64,000 bases of DNA from Candidatus Babeliales bacterium (GCA_035944115.1 DASZBJ010000058.1:1-64000), one strand, 5' to 3'; counted from the first letter of the stretch, positions 26,830-35,065 are shown. Program-made: numbers and translations. The notes: generated from the sequence alone by a model not told the origin.

Positions 26830-27114
26830 ATGAAAATAACAGAAGTAAAAGTATATCCGGCAAAAGAAAGTGGCAGATTGAAGGCTTATGCAACGATCGT
26901 CTTTGACAATAGCTTTATTGTACGTGATTTAAAAGTTATTGAAGGAGATAAAGGCCTTTTCGTATCTATGCCATCACGACGCCGGAAAGATGGAACTTTT
27001 AGGGATATTGTGCACCCGTTAAATTCTGAGATGCGCACAGTTATCGAAGAGTCTATTGTCGCTGAATATAAAAAAGTGATCGAGAGTGGCGAAGCGGTAG
27101 AATCAGACGAGTAA
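26830..27114 (+). CDS. spoVG: SpoVG-family RNA/DNA-binding regulator
   Basis: A 94-residue protein starting MKITEVKVYPAKESGRLKAY, with FDNSFIVRDLKVIEGDKGLFVSMPSRR and DIVHPLNSEMR, matching SpoVG throughout. SpoVG proteins bind nucleic acid and act as global regulators (septation and sporulation in Bacillus, virulence in others); there is no sign of sporulation here. ATG 26830 is chosen because AAGGATAGG precedes it. The tRNA-Gln gene starts 17 bases after its stop, with no terminator between. Confidence 0.94.
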   Translation: MKITEVKVYPAKESGRLKAYATIVFDNSFIVRDLKVIEGDKGLFVSMPSRRRKDGTFRDIVHPLNSEMRTVIEESIVAEYKKVIESGEAVESDE

Positions 27115-27130
27115 GAAATTTAGGTAATGT

Positions 27131-27205
27131 TGGGGCGTCGCCAAGCGGTAAGGCACCAGGTTTTGGTCCTGGCATCCGGAGGTTCGAATCCTTCCGCCCC
27201 AGCCA
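27131..27205 (+). tRNA. tRNA-Gln (anticodon TTG), CCA encoded
   Basis: The acceptor stem pairs TGGGGCG with CGCCCCA, the anticodon stem CCAGG/CCTGG encloses the loop TTTTGGT giving anticodon TTG, and the T-arm contains GGTTCGAATCC. The 3' CCA is present in the DNA. Probably cotranscribed with spoVG and released by processing. Confidence 0.95.
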
Positions 27206-27220
27206 TTTTGTTTTGAGTTT

Positions 27221-27255
27221 AAAAGTCATTGTTATGCAACAATGACTTTTTTGTT
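27221..27255 (+). terminator. Rho-independent terminator after tRNA-Gln
   Basis: A perfect 13-bp stem AAAAGTCATTGTT / AACAATGACTTTT with a 4-base loop, followed by TTGTTGT. Confidence 0.9.
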
Positions 27256-27287
27256 GTCAAAAATAATCAAAGGGATTTAGGGATTTT

Positions 27288-27605
27288 ATGATACGAATAT
27301 TGTTTGTTATTGCCTGTGCAGCTTCGTTTGTTCCTGCTACGCATGCTGAAAATGTGATTCATGGTAAAGATATTGATACAATTCTGCTTACGCGTCGGCC
27401 TGATGGAAAGACGTATTATGCTCGTTTATTAGATGGCGCGGTAGATGGTACAGGCTGGGTTAAAGCTTCTTATAATTATTTAAAACCAGCTCATCAGCGT
27501 GTTGAGTGTTGGCTTATTACGGAAGACGATCGTGGTGTTTCGTCTAAAGAGCAGCTAGATCCAGCACAATTTCATATCTTAAGAAAACTGTATTATATGT
27601 TATGA
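27288..27605 (+). CDS. Small secreted protein of unknown function
   Basis: A 105-residue protein with a textbook signal peptide (MIRILFVIACAASFVPATHA, cleavage before ENV). The mature part is about 85 residues, with LLTRRPDGKTYYARLLDG and a C-terminal LDPAQFHILRKLYYML. It resembles no family known to me. It is a single gene after the tRNA terminator; the following HAD gene begins 62 bases later. Confidence 0.65.
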   Translation: MIRILFVIACAASFVPATHAENVIHGKDIDTILLTRRPDGKTYYARLLDGAVDGTGWVKASYNYLKPAHQRVECWLITEDDRGVSSKEQLDPAQFHILRKLYYML

Positions 27606-27667
27606 GCATCCGGTTATTGGTGGTGATAATGATGAGCCTTGTAAGTAGTGTCTTTAAAGGCGAGTAG

Positions 27668-28384
27668 ATGATCATATTCGATTTGGGCGGTGTATTATTG
27701 GAGGAAGCAGAAATAAATTTGGCGGGCGTGTTGCCAGCTGGCGTAGATATTGGAGAAGTTAACGGTAAAATACCGCGTATATTTAATCGGATGTTTGCAT
27801 TTATTCATCTGATTTTTGGTAAAGATTGTAAGCGGGATTGGCTCGTGGGTCATATTTCTGGGCGAGAGCTGGCGCATGCGATTAAAGCGGCAATCGATCG
27901 TCAGGAATATGATTCTTTTTTTATAAGCCCGCAGGAGCGCAATCTTATTAAGTATGGTTCAGAGTTTATTCTAGTGCCAGAAAAATTAACGCCATTAACG
28001 CTGCTCGATCAAGAAGGTTTTGCCTTTGTTAAAAAGTGTAAAAACCATGGAATTCGAACGTTGATTTTATCAAATTGGGATCCAGAATCATTTGCATTCA
28101 TTAAAGATACATTTCCAGAGTTGTTTGCCCTTTTTGATGAGCATGACATTGTTATTCCAGCTCATGTTGGTTTTATAAAACCTGAAGTTGAGATTTTTGA
28201 GTACATGGTGCGGAATTTATCGCTTGATGTTGAAAAGACCATTTTTGTTGATGATAGCGCAACCAATACAAGCGCAGCGCAAAGATATGGTATACAATCA
28301 GTGACGCATCGTGATTGGCAGCAAACAGAACAAGAATTAGCAAGGATTTTTAATGAACTTGATTGTATTAAGCGCAATGTTTAG
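27668..28384 (+). CDS. HAD-superfamily hydrolase (cytosolic)
   Basis: A 238-residue protein with motif I as IIFDLGGVLL (the second motif-I Asp is replaced by Gly, as in several HAD-IA proteins), motif II LILSNWD, motif III lysine in VGFIKPEVEIFEYM and motif IV IFVDDSATNTSAAQ. It has no signal peptide. HAD proteins of this type are phosphatases or dehalogenases of small metabolites; the substrate cannot be predicted. It shares LSNWD, the F-IKPE segment and layout with the exported HAD protein at 34211. AAAGG precedes the ATG. Confidence 0.85.
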   Translation: MIIFDLGGVLLEEAEINLAGVLPAGVDIGEVNGKIPRIFNRMFAFIHLIFGKDCKRDWLVGHISGRELAHAIKAAIDRQEYDSFFISPQERNLIKYGSEFILVPEKLTPLTLLDQEGFAFVKKCKNHGIRTLILSNWDPESFAFIKDTFPELFALFDEHDIVIPAHVGFIKPEVEIFEYMVRNLSLDVEKTIFVDDSATNTSAAQRYGIQSVTHRDWQQTEQELARIFNELDCIKRNV

Positions 28385-28880
28385 TTTTTTTCCAGTAACT
28401 ATTGATCATCTTCCTTTATTGCGTCATTGGTTTGCACAACCACATGTATCGTGTTGGTGGCCAACGCCAGAAAAAGAAGAAGATTTTTTTGCACACTTTC
28501 TTAAAAGAATTCGCTCATCAGATACGCATCCGTATATTGCGTTGATTGATGATAAGCCAATTGGATACGTACAAATGTATCACATTGACTACAATAATGA
28601 GAAGGCAGGTAAATGGCTGCCGAAATTCCCAGAGCACACTGTTGGCATTGATCAATTAATTGGTGAGCCTGCATATATTGGTAAAGGATATGGCACGCGA
28701 ATGGTTACAGATTTTATCAGATTTATAAAAACGGTTGATCCCAATATAACAACGGTAATTGTTGACCCAGATCCGGAAAATAAAGCGGCAATTCGTTGTT
28801 ATGAAAAGGTGGGCTTTCTACTAGTTGGGCTGTGTGAAACGCCGTATGGTAATGCATATTTGATGCGGTATGATATATAA
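28353..28880 (+). CDS. GNAT acetyltransferase, AAC(6')-like
   Basis: A 175-residue protein with the GNAT fold and a pattern close to aminoglycoside 6'-N-acetyltransferases of the AAC(6')-Ib type: HPYIALIDDKPIGYVQMY, GIDQLIGEPAYIGKGYGTRMV (acetyl-CoA binding), DPDPENKAAIRCYEKVGF, and TPYGNAYLM. Family members acetylate aminoglycosides or other amines; resistance is not shown here. ATG 28353 has AAGGA seven bases upstream and overlaps the HAD gene by 32 bases; ATG 28377 is a possible alternative. Confidence 0.8.
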   Translation: MNLIVLSAMFSFFPVTIDHLPLLRHWFAQPHVSCWWPTPEKEEDFFAHFLKRIRSSDTHPYIALIDDKPIGYVQMYHIDYNNEKAGKWLPKFPEHTVGIDQLIGEPAYIGKGYGTRMVTDFIRFIKTVDPNITTVIVDPDPENKAAIRCYEKVGFLLVGLCETPYGNAYLMRYDI

Positions 28881-28937
28881 AATTATATTATCGTGAATTC
28901 CATTCTATAAATTTTCTACTGAACGAATTTGCATTAA

Positions 28938-28959
28938 TTACGCAGCAGCTGCTGCGTAA
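28938..28959. repeat. Perfect 22-base palindrome
   Basis: The half-site TTACGCAGCAG is followed directly by its complement. It lies in the 378-base gap after the acetyltransferase and may be a terminator stem with a short TTATTTT tail (28961-28967) or a protein-binding site. Confidence 0.6.
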
Positions 28960-29024
28960 ATTATTTTGAGGATGACATGGGGACGTTTTTTAAGCAAAAT
29001 ATTATAAAATATATTGGATAAAAA

Positions 29025-29111
29025 ATGAAAAAATTGTTTTTACTGGTTTATATCGTTGCTGGATTAGGGTTATACTTTACAAGCCATGCTGTTGATTATG
29101 TATTGGATTAA
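29025..29111 (+). CDS. Possible 28-residue membrane microprotein
   Basis: An open frame MKKLFLLVYIVAGLGLYFTS then HAVDYVLD. It has two lysines, one hydrophobic helix and an export-like cleavage site, but only a weak ribosome-binding site. It could be a real small membrane protein or the remnant of a secreted-protein gene, since many genes here begin this way. Confidence 0.35.
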   Translation: MKKLFLLVYIVAGLGLYFTSHAVDYVLD

Positions 29112-29274
29112 AAGGAATAAAACTGTCGCTGGATTTCGCGATCATTTCGCGATCAAACTGCCAGTAATAACCACGAAAGCATCGATTTGATCGATGGTTT
29201 CGGCCTCTAGTAAGGAAATAAACTTGTCATTGTATTTCGCAATCATTTCGCGATCAAATCACGCCAATGACCAC
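29110..29274. repeat. Direct repeats flanking a hairpin
   Basis: Two copies of a roughly 64-base unit (29110-29174 and 29211-29274), with the shared core ATTTCGCGATCATTTCGCGA or its one-base variant, flank a perfect inverted repeat (CGAAA-CATCGAT against ATCGATG-TTTCG, 29174-29202). The second copy overlaps the 3' end of the AlbA_2 gene. Confidence 0.6.
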
Positions 29275-30662
29275 ATAGTAAACCTGGCTTTACCAGTAGA
29301 TTTGATGAAGCCTAATTCCTTGAGCCTGAGCAAATCAAGCTGAATGGTTCTGTTGGTGATCGTTAATCGCATTTTCCTTATAATCTCTGCCGTAGTCAGC
29401 GGCCCTTGGCCCAACACTTGTATAATTTTCTTTTGTCGACTAGTAAGCGCATTTAAATCAACTTCTGCGGGTTTTTGTTTTTTGATACTGCTAATGTGTT
29501 CCTTAAGAGGCAATGTTAATGAAAAGCCGCCTCCAATTTCTTCATATTTAGGCGGAGGATTGCCAACTTTTTTGCAATCATTGATCATTTCTACGGTCCC
29601 ACGTCCCCATTTTTCAATTTTTCCACACAAATAAAATACTTGTGCAATCAGTGGATTGCGCAGAATTGATTGATGTTCTTTTGAGAGCTGATTAAGGGCA
29701 ACGCCTTTAGGTAAAGTACCAGTGTTAGAAATATTTACGCGGTCATCATATATTGCAATTGATATAGAGCCGCCTGCCTGGCTGTAATCCCGATGAATTA
29801 TGGCATTAGTCACGGCTTCGCGTAAAGCCTTATATGGTATTGCGGGGCTTTCAACACGAATGGGATTATTAGGTTCTATTCGTGCAGCTACTGGCAAAGA
29901 AAACACCAAAAAATCCATTGCTTTATCATATATATCAAAAGCATTGCCTCTAAAAGATTTTGTATCGAAGAATTCTGATTTATCTGTACCTCGAAAACGA
30001 GCCATCTTCATATTGCATTGCAAAAATTGTTTATCCTCTTTTTTTGCAAACAGGATTACCGCTGCATTGGTCAATTTTCCATCGATTGTTAAATGTAGTT
30101 TTTTGAGGATATCGGGAATGCTCTCAGATATGGCTGGCTCTGGCATTCTTTTTTCATAGACAGTCATACGTACTACTTCTTTAATCCTGTTGCGATCAAG
30201 ATCACTCAATGTGCATGTATTGCCGGTCAAGGACTCCCATGTTGTTTGATTGTTTTTATTGTGAAGATATATATATTCCTCTTTTGACATTCGGCTTGTT
30301 GTTGATTGATTGCGGATGTATGCACGACCATCGTATGTGTAAGGTGCACTTTCTCCGGCTTCCGTTCTTAAAACAATCGCTTTGTGTTTATCATCAATCG
30401 GTACATATATAACATTAATTTTAGGATGAGGATCTATTTTGTTGAGTTCGATTGCAATATCTTTTCTTGTCGCATCGGACACAATTTGTCCCTTAACAAT
30501 GCCAGTATTGGTCACGCCGAAAACAACCGTTCCACCCTGATCGCTGTTTAAAAAAGCACACAAAGTTTGCATGCCAGAAGTAATATTAGCAGTAGTGGTC
30601 TTAAATTCTAATTGCTCAGATTAACCCTTTTTGACCAATGATTTTAGTTGAGATAGTTTCAT
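29259..30662 (-). pseudogene. AlbA_2/Schlafen-type ATP-binding regulator with an in-frame stop at codon 14
   Basis: From ATG 30662 (GGAG upstream) the frame reads MKLSQLKSLVKKG, TAA (30623-30621), then SEQLEFKTTTANITSGMQTL and runs open for 453 more residues. Homologues have G-E-S-x-x-L-E-F-K here, so a GAA has become TAA. Beyond it are the AlbA_2 fold (FLNSDQGGTVVFGV), an HATPase_c_4-like domain (ALREAVTNAIIHRDYSQ, GGSISIAIYDDRVNISN, WGRGTVEMI) and a C-terminal winged helix (LTSRQKKIIQVLGQGPLTTAEII). Such proteins are putative transcriptional regulators or ATP-dependent helicase-like factors. Restart at ATG 30572 would yield 437 residues without the first strand. Confidence 0.75.
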
Positions 30663-30841
30663 CAAAAAACTCCAATTACTAGACTGCTATTTCATAATTT
30701 TCTTTAAGGCTATCACTCTACCAATGTAAGTTCCACTGAATCATATTTTTTTCGAGGATCGGTTTTTTATAAAAACGGTATACTGGAGCATTGTGAAATT
30801 AAAGAATACGTGGTTAGATCGTTTTTTTAGAGAAGGACGCA

Positions 30842-31342
30842 ATGAGATCGTTATTGAAACAAACCTATTTTCTTGTATTTTTTTGTGCAGTATATATTTT
30901 TTCTTCTTTTGCTATTCAGGAGGATAGTATGTCAGGTTGTTCGACCGAATTTTCTTTTGTTTTAAAGCCGTCACCAATTGGTGGTGTTGGGTTTTTTGCA
31001 ACGCATGATATTCCATCCGGCACTATACTATTTAGGCAAGAGAATCATCCTGTACGGCGGCTAAAAGTTTGTGATATTCCGCAAGAGCTGCTCAAGTATT
31101 GTATTTACATTAATGATCAAGAATGTATTGCGCCTGAGCGATTTGATCGCATGGAAATAGGGTGGTATCTAAATCATTCTTTTGATCCTAACGTTGCTCA
31201 CCAGGCAAGTATTGAATGGAATGATGAAAGTCACGTCAACACCCTATATGCAATCAAAGATATCAAAGCTGGCGATGAGATTTTGATGAATTACAATGAT
31301 TTAGACGAGCCGGAAGATTTAAAAGAAGAGTTTTATAAATAA
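30842..31342 (+). CDS. Exported SET-domain protein
   Basis: A 166-residue protein. The N-terminus (MRSLLKQTYFLVFFCAVYIFSS) is a signal peptide. The SET fold follows: GGVGFFATHDIPSGTILF (residues 47-64), WYLNHSFDPNVAH with the NHS motif at 111-113, and KAGDEILMNYND at 142-153, the SAM-binding and catalytic-tyrosine segment. SET enzymes methylate lysines of proteins such as histones; in intracellular bacteria exported versions act on host chromatin. A second start, ATG 30929 behind AGGAGG, would give a cytosolic form. The 3' end of this gene is repeated at 32097 and 32637. Confidence 0.82.
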   Translation: MRSLLKQTYFLVFFCAVYIFSSFAIQEDSMSGCSTEFSFVLKPSPIGGVGFFATHDIPSGTILFRQENHPVRRLKVCDIPQELLKYCIYINDQECIAPERFDRMEIGWYLNHSFDPNVAHQASIEWNDESHVNTLYAIKDIKAGDEILMNYNDLDEPEDLKEEFYK

Positions 31343-31371
31343 TTGATCTTTAAATTTAAAGGAGTTGGCGT

Positions 31372-32094
31372 ATGGTGCGTAATAAGCTAGTTATATTATT
31401 TATGATTGTTTTTGTTTCTTCTCTACAAGCGATGCAGCATAATGTTGGAAAATCGCCGATGCCGCATAATGTTGAAAAACCTCGCTTGCGCATAACCTCG
31501 CAGGAGATGCGCGAATTAAAAGCAGGTCGGACTAATATCCTTATGACAAGCACTCCTCAATCGACAATATATACTGCAAATCTACCAAGCGGCGATCGTC
31601 TTATCGCCGAACTTTTTTTTGCAACTGGTGCATCTAGATATAGCCGTCGTAGAAATGGTTGGGAGGGCGATGTATCAGATAATACAGGATATTTCAATTT
31701 AATTGAGCAATGTTATTTACGTGCGATGGGGAAGGCTCAACTGGCGGCGAATAAAGAGACTTTGACGACGTTTTTGCAGAATCGTGCTTTAGGGCAGCAA
31801 GCAATAATACATTTTTTTGACGATATGCAGGCTAAAGGACTCGGAATTCGTAAGAGGGCTACTGATCTTACAATAAAATACAGTTTGGTTGGTCAAAATA
31901 GCTCTGAAACAGTAAGTTTTTTAGCTGCGAATGAATTAGAACCAGAAGGTAAATACTTGGAGCAACGGAGAAGAGCGTGTCATGAGCAACCTTCTGATGC
32001 TAAAAAAAGGTTTGATCTATTTCGGCTAGCATATGAATATCAGGAAGCGTTAAAGCAAGAAAAACAAGAAGATCAGAAAGAAGAGAATGAGTAG
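31372..32094 (+). CDS. Secreted protein, Met-Gln-junction family
   Basis: A 240-residue protein with signal peptide MVRNKLVILFMIVFVSSLQA followed by MQ. The C-terminal half (IIHFFDDMQAKGLGIRKRAT, then SDAKKRFDLFRLAYEYQEAL) repeats in the shorter protein at 32165 and partly at 33262, and the tail KQEKQEDQKEE is identical with that at 32165 at DNA level. This copy has an extra N-terminal half. GGAG lies before the ATG. No known domain is recognised. Confidence 0.72.
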   Translation: MVRNKLVILFMIVFVSSLQAMQHNVGKSPMPHNVEKPRLRITSQEMRELKAGRTNILMTSTPQSTIYTANLPSGDRLIAELFFATGASRYSRRRNGWEGDVSDNTGYFNLIEQCYLRAMGKAQLAANKETLTTFLQNRALGQQAIIHFFDDMQAKGLGIRKRATDLTIKYSLVGQNSSETVSFLAANELEPEGKYLEQRRRACHEQPSDAKKRFDLFRLAYEYQEALKQEKQEDQKEENE

Positions 32095-32096
32095 CG

Positions 32097-32153
32097 AATG
32101 ATCTAGATGAGCCGAAAGATTTAAAAGAAGCGTTTTATAAAGAAATTGTTTAA
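32097..32153 (+). pseudogene. Remnant of the SET gene 3' end, copy 1
   Basis: The frame reads NDLDEPKDLKEAFYKEIV and a stop, matching the last residues of the SET protein (NDLDEPEDLKEEFYK) with two changes plus an extension. It has no start or upstream SET core. Confidence 0.8.
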
Positions 32154-32164
32154 GGAATACCAGT

Positions 32165-32599
32165 ATGGTTTGCATCAAAATCACGGCGGTATTTATAATG
32201 ATTTTTGTTGTACCTTTGTGCGCGATGCAGCAATCCCGAGTTGTTGTAGCTAAAAATAATTTTGAGCCTCTGTTTACGCGTGCTGTTTTACAACGGCAAA
32301 AAATTATGAATTTCCTTGGACAGATACAAGCAGATGGGCGAAAAGTAAATAAGCTGATCGATGAAGGTGTGATAGCATATGCTTTGCGAGATCGAGATGG
32401 CTTAGATGAAGTAAGATTTTTGTATGATAGACCAGGGAAAGAGCGGTATGAGCGTGTATACCAAGTATACAGCTGGTTTGATTTTGATTGTTTACGTTCA
32501 CATGCTCAAGAAACGTTTGATCTGTTTCGGCAAGCATACGCATATCAGGAAATATTAAAGCAAGAAAAACAAGAAGATCAGAAAGAAGAGCAAGAATAG
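32165..32599 (+). CDS. Secreted protein, Met-Gln-junction family
   Basis: A 144-residue protein. The signal peptide (MVCIKITAVFIMIFVVPLCA) is followed by MQQ. The body has IMNFLGQIQADGRKVNKL and ETFDLFRQAYAYQEIL, equivalent to the C-terminal half of the 31372 product, and the identical KQEKQEDQKEE tail. AAGGAA precedes the ATG. It is part of a segmental duplication with the SET gene end. Function is unknown. Confidence 0.72.
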   Translation: MVCIKITAVFIMIFVVPLCAMQQSRVVVAKNNFEPLFTRAVLQRQKIMNFLGQIQADGRKVNKLIDEGVIAYALRDRDGLDEVRFLYDRPGKERYERVYQVYSWFDFDCLRSHAQETFDLFRQAYAYQEILKQEKQEDQKEEQE

Positions 32600-32636
32600 C
32601 TTCAGAATCTTTGTGTTATACCCTTGCATACAAGGG

Positions 32637-32721
32637 TATCAAAGCTAGCGATGAGATTTTGATGAATTACAATGATTTAGACGAGCCGGAAGATTTAAAA
32701 GAAGAGTTTTATAAAAATTAA
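32637..32721 (+). pseudogene. Remnant of the SET gene 3' end, copy 2
   Basis: Bases 32637-32715 match 31261-31339 with a single difference (G to A, changing Gly to Ser). The frame encodes IKASDEILMNYNDLDEPEDL and onwards to a stop at 32721. Being nearly identical, it is a recent duplication or gene-conversion product. Confidence 0.88.
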
Positions 32722-32734
32722 AAAGTGTAGACGT

Positions 32735-33208
32735 ATGCATAAGAGCAATGGTATTCGCCCGTTTGGGATTTTTGTTTTTGTAATAAGAAAAATCCATAAC
32801 GAAGAAAAATATTTATTGATACGCCGATCTGGAGAACGCCTATCGGGAATTTGGGAGATGGTAGCGGGTAAATGTGAAGAGAATGAGCTGGTGTGGCAGG
32901 GGGCGCTGCGAGAAATAAAAGAAGAGACGGATCTTATCGTCGATGAGCTGTATTCTGCGGATTACATCGAAGCCTTTTATGAGTTCCGGTACGACATGAT
33001 TGTGCACTTTCCTGTGTTTGCTGCGTTTGTAAAGGATGGTCAAGAAGTTAGACTTTCGCCAGATGAGCATGATGCATTTGCATGGCTTTCATATGTCGAT
33101 GCGCGGCAGCGGTTAGAATTTGATGGGCAAAAAAAAGCATTGGATTATATTCAAAACAAATTTGTTGAAACTGTTCCAAATAAATGGCTGAAGATTACTA
33201 TACCGTGA
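32735..33208 (+). CDS. Nudix hydrolase
   Basis: A 157-residue protein with a complete Nudix box, G-x5-E-x7-R-E-x2-E-E, beginning GKCEENELVWQGALREIKEE near residue 45. Such enzymes hydrolyse nucleoside diphosphates linked to another group, for example oxidised dNTPs or nucleotide sugars; the substrate is unknown. It starts 13 bases after the SET remnant and shares no duplicated sequence with it. Confidence 0.9.
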   Translation: MHKSNGIRPFGIFVFVIRKIHNEEKYLLIRRSGERLSGIWEMVAGKCEENELVWQGALREIKEETDLIVDELYSADYIEAFYEFRYDMIVHFPVFAAFVKDGQEVRLSPDEHDAFAWLSYVDARQRLEFDGQKKALDYIQNKFVETVPNKWLKITIP

Positions 33209-33261
33209 TGATAGGATATCAGTTGTATGTATTGTATATTATTTGATATAAAGGATGTGCC

Positions 33262-33669
33262 GTGTTGCGTAATATAATTATCTTTTTAACAGGGACTTTT
33301 TACATAGTTCCTTCGATGGCGATGCAATCCCAGCTAGATGTACAGAAAAGAAGTGTGCAAGAGCCTCTCATCTGCAGTTTGTTAAATATGAAATATGTTA
33401 TTAATTTTGTGCATGGATTAAAAAAAGAGGGACTGCAAGTGTCTAAGCGATCCGATACGAGCAAAATCACATATCAGGTATGTAGTCAGAGTCGTTCTGA
33501 GGAATCGCATTTTTTTCTCGAAGGTCAGCTGCGTGGCCAGTACATGCGTATATATAGAAGCTATTATCCCACAAACCGTCTTGATAAGGCATATACAGAT
33601 CTTTATGCGCAAAAGAGATTTGGATTTTTGCGGCAAGCATATGTATATCAGCAATCTTTGAACCAATAA
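33262..33669 (+). CDS. Secreted protein, Met-Gln-junction family
   Basis: A 135-residue protein starting at GTG 33262 with AAGGA six bases upstream. Signal peptide MLRNIIIFLTGTFYIVPSMA, then MQ. MKYVINFVHGLKKEGLQVSK and KRFGFLRQAYVYQQSL correspond to the helices of the 32165 product, so it is a diverged relative without the acidic tail. Function is unknown. Confidence 0.68.
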   Translation: MLRNIIIFLTGTFYIVPSMAMQSQLDVQKRSVQEPLICSLLNMKYVINFVHGLKKEGLQVSKRSDTSKITYQVCSQSRSEESHFFLEGQLRGQYMRIYRSYYPTNRLDKAYTDLYAQKRFGFLRQAYVYQQSLNQ

Positions 33670-33793
33670 GAAAAAACGCAGTAGAGCAAGGCTTTGGTTT
33701 TGTTGGTGTGAAAAGTAGAGTATACTTTCACGTCTTGGAGGCGCTTTATAAAAAGTAGAATGATTTGTAGGTTTGTTAGCAAAAGGCTTTTTT

Positions 33794-34168
33794 ATGATAC
33801 GCAATGCGATTCTTGGAGTATGTATACTGTTCTCTATTACTGTTTTACATGCCATGCGTGAGCCAGAGAGAGGATCTTTGAAAAAGTTACGAGCGGAACA
33901 AGAAGGGTTGCGGCGTTTAAAAAATGGGGTAAAAATAACAAGTGTTGAAGAGCGAAATTACAATGGCATTTTACTGCAATATGTGGTTGAGTTTCAAACT
34001 GGATCGATTGGCACGTGTACTTATGCGCGTTACGACAGATACGGTTTTCAATATACGTATTGGGAAAAGGGATCTGACAATAGAGTGTTAATACGACGCG
34101 ATGGTCAGGATGCGAAATTATTATTTGATGAATATCAATCATTTTATCGCCGTTTAGCGCAACGATAG
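33794..34168 (+). CDS. Small secreted protein, Met-Gln-junction family (second subfamily)
   Basis: A 124-residue protein starting at ATG 33794 behind AAAAGG. Signal peptide MIRNAILGVCILFSITVLHA, then MRE. The core LLQYVVEFQTGSIGTCTYAR, the D-GQDAKLLFDEYQSFYRR ending and small size match the proteins at 35624, 36055 and 36495 (x-YVVHF, GRTGYCTHT, KKAQALFTHY). It is separated from these three by two minus-strand genes. Function is unknown. Confidence 0.7.
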   Translation: MIRNAILGVCILFSITVLHAMREPERGSLKKLRAEQEGLRRLKNGVKITSVEERNYNGILLQYVVEFQTGSIGTCTYARYDRYGFQYTYWEKGSDNRVLIRRDGQDAKLLFDEYQSFYRRLAQR

Positions 34169-34210
34169 CTTTTATATCGATCTCGAGCAAACAGGGCAGT
34201 TGCATTGGCC

Positions 34211-35065
34211 TTATAGCGCATCAAGTTTTTTCAATATCGCACGGAGCGACTTATAATTACCTTTGCATATGGTCAGTGCAGTGATGCCAGCTGCTTGTGC
34301 TGCCAGAACATTCTCATATAAATCGTTGATAAAAATACAATCTGCGGGATCGAGTTTATACGTATTAAGCACGTATTTGAATGCTTCTTTTTCCGGTTTT
34401 ATAAGCCCAATCGCTCCAGAAACGATGATGTGGTTTTTTTTGAAATAGGTATCAAAAATATCGGCATATCGCTTTTGTAATAAATCAAATGATACAGTAT
34501 CCCAATTTGATAAGACAAGGAGCGTGTTTTTTGGAGATCCATCAGGCTTTTTGGCATGGTAACAATCATTAAGGAGGGCAATTGCATCGGGCAGCGGGTA
34601 CGTTGCATTGACCAGTGATTCGGGATCAAACATCTGTTCTAATGTTTTAAGAACCAACGTTTTTTGTCGATTGCTGATAAAATATTTTTGCTTATCAAGA
34701 TGTTCTATATAATCGCGTACCGATTTGAGGAGCTCTTGGCCGGAAATAATCCCTGCAAGCCATCTATTCATGATGATAGGTAATGGAGTGCCTTCACTAT
34801 CCGTTGCGATTTCTCGTGGGAACTCTTCTGGAGGATTTATTTTTGATAATACGTCAAACACCATGGGACGAATGTTAGGACTTTGCCAATCGAATAGCAT
34901 GTAGTTTATAAAATGGTGTACTCCAATTTGACGGGCGAAAGTAACATATGATGTGCCAAAAAGAGTATCTCCTAAATCCCAGATTATTACTTTGCTATAA
35001 GCAGATGCTGTGCAACAACTTATTATAATGATGAGTGTACGGAGATAAGAACGATATTTCATCAT
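34211..35065 (-). CDS. Exported HAD-superfamily hydrolase
   Basis: A 284-residue protein beginning with a signal peptide (MKYRSYLRTLIIIISCCTAS) and then the HAD motif I as VIIWDLGDTLF. Motif II is LLVLSNWD, motif III lysine is in IGLIKPEKEAFKYVL, motif IV IFINDLYENVLAAQ. It is related to the cytosolic protein at 27668. An exported HAD phosphatase is uncommon; it may act in the periplasm or be secreted to the host. It overlaps the stop of the upstream gene at 35062, so the two form an operon. Confidence 0.8.
   Translation of the reverse strand: MMKYRSYLRTLIIIISCCTASAYSKVIIWDLGDTLFGTSYVTFARQIGVHHFINYMLFDWQSPNIRPMVFDVLSKINPPEEFPREIATDSEGTPLPIIMNRWLAGIISGQELLKSVRDYIEHLDKQKYFISNRQKTLVLKTLEQMFDPESLVNATYPLPDAIALLNDCYHAKKPDGSPKNTLLVLSNWDTVSFDLLQKRYADIFDTYFKKNHIIVSGAIGLIKPEKEAFKYVLNTYKLDPADCIFINDLYENVLAAQAAGITALTICKGNYKSLRAILKKLDAL

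Noticed and set aside
27668-28384. HAD protein taken as an epoxide hydrolase or haloacid dehalogenase
   Set aside because: Only general HAD motifs are visible; no substrate-specific residues could be recognised, so the call was kept general.
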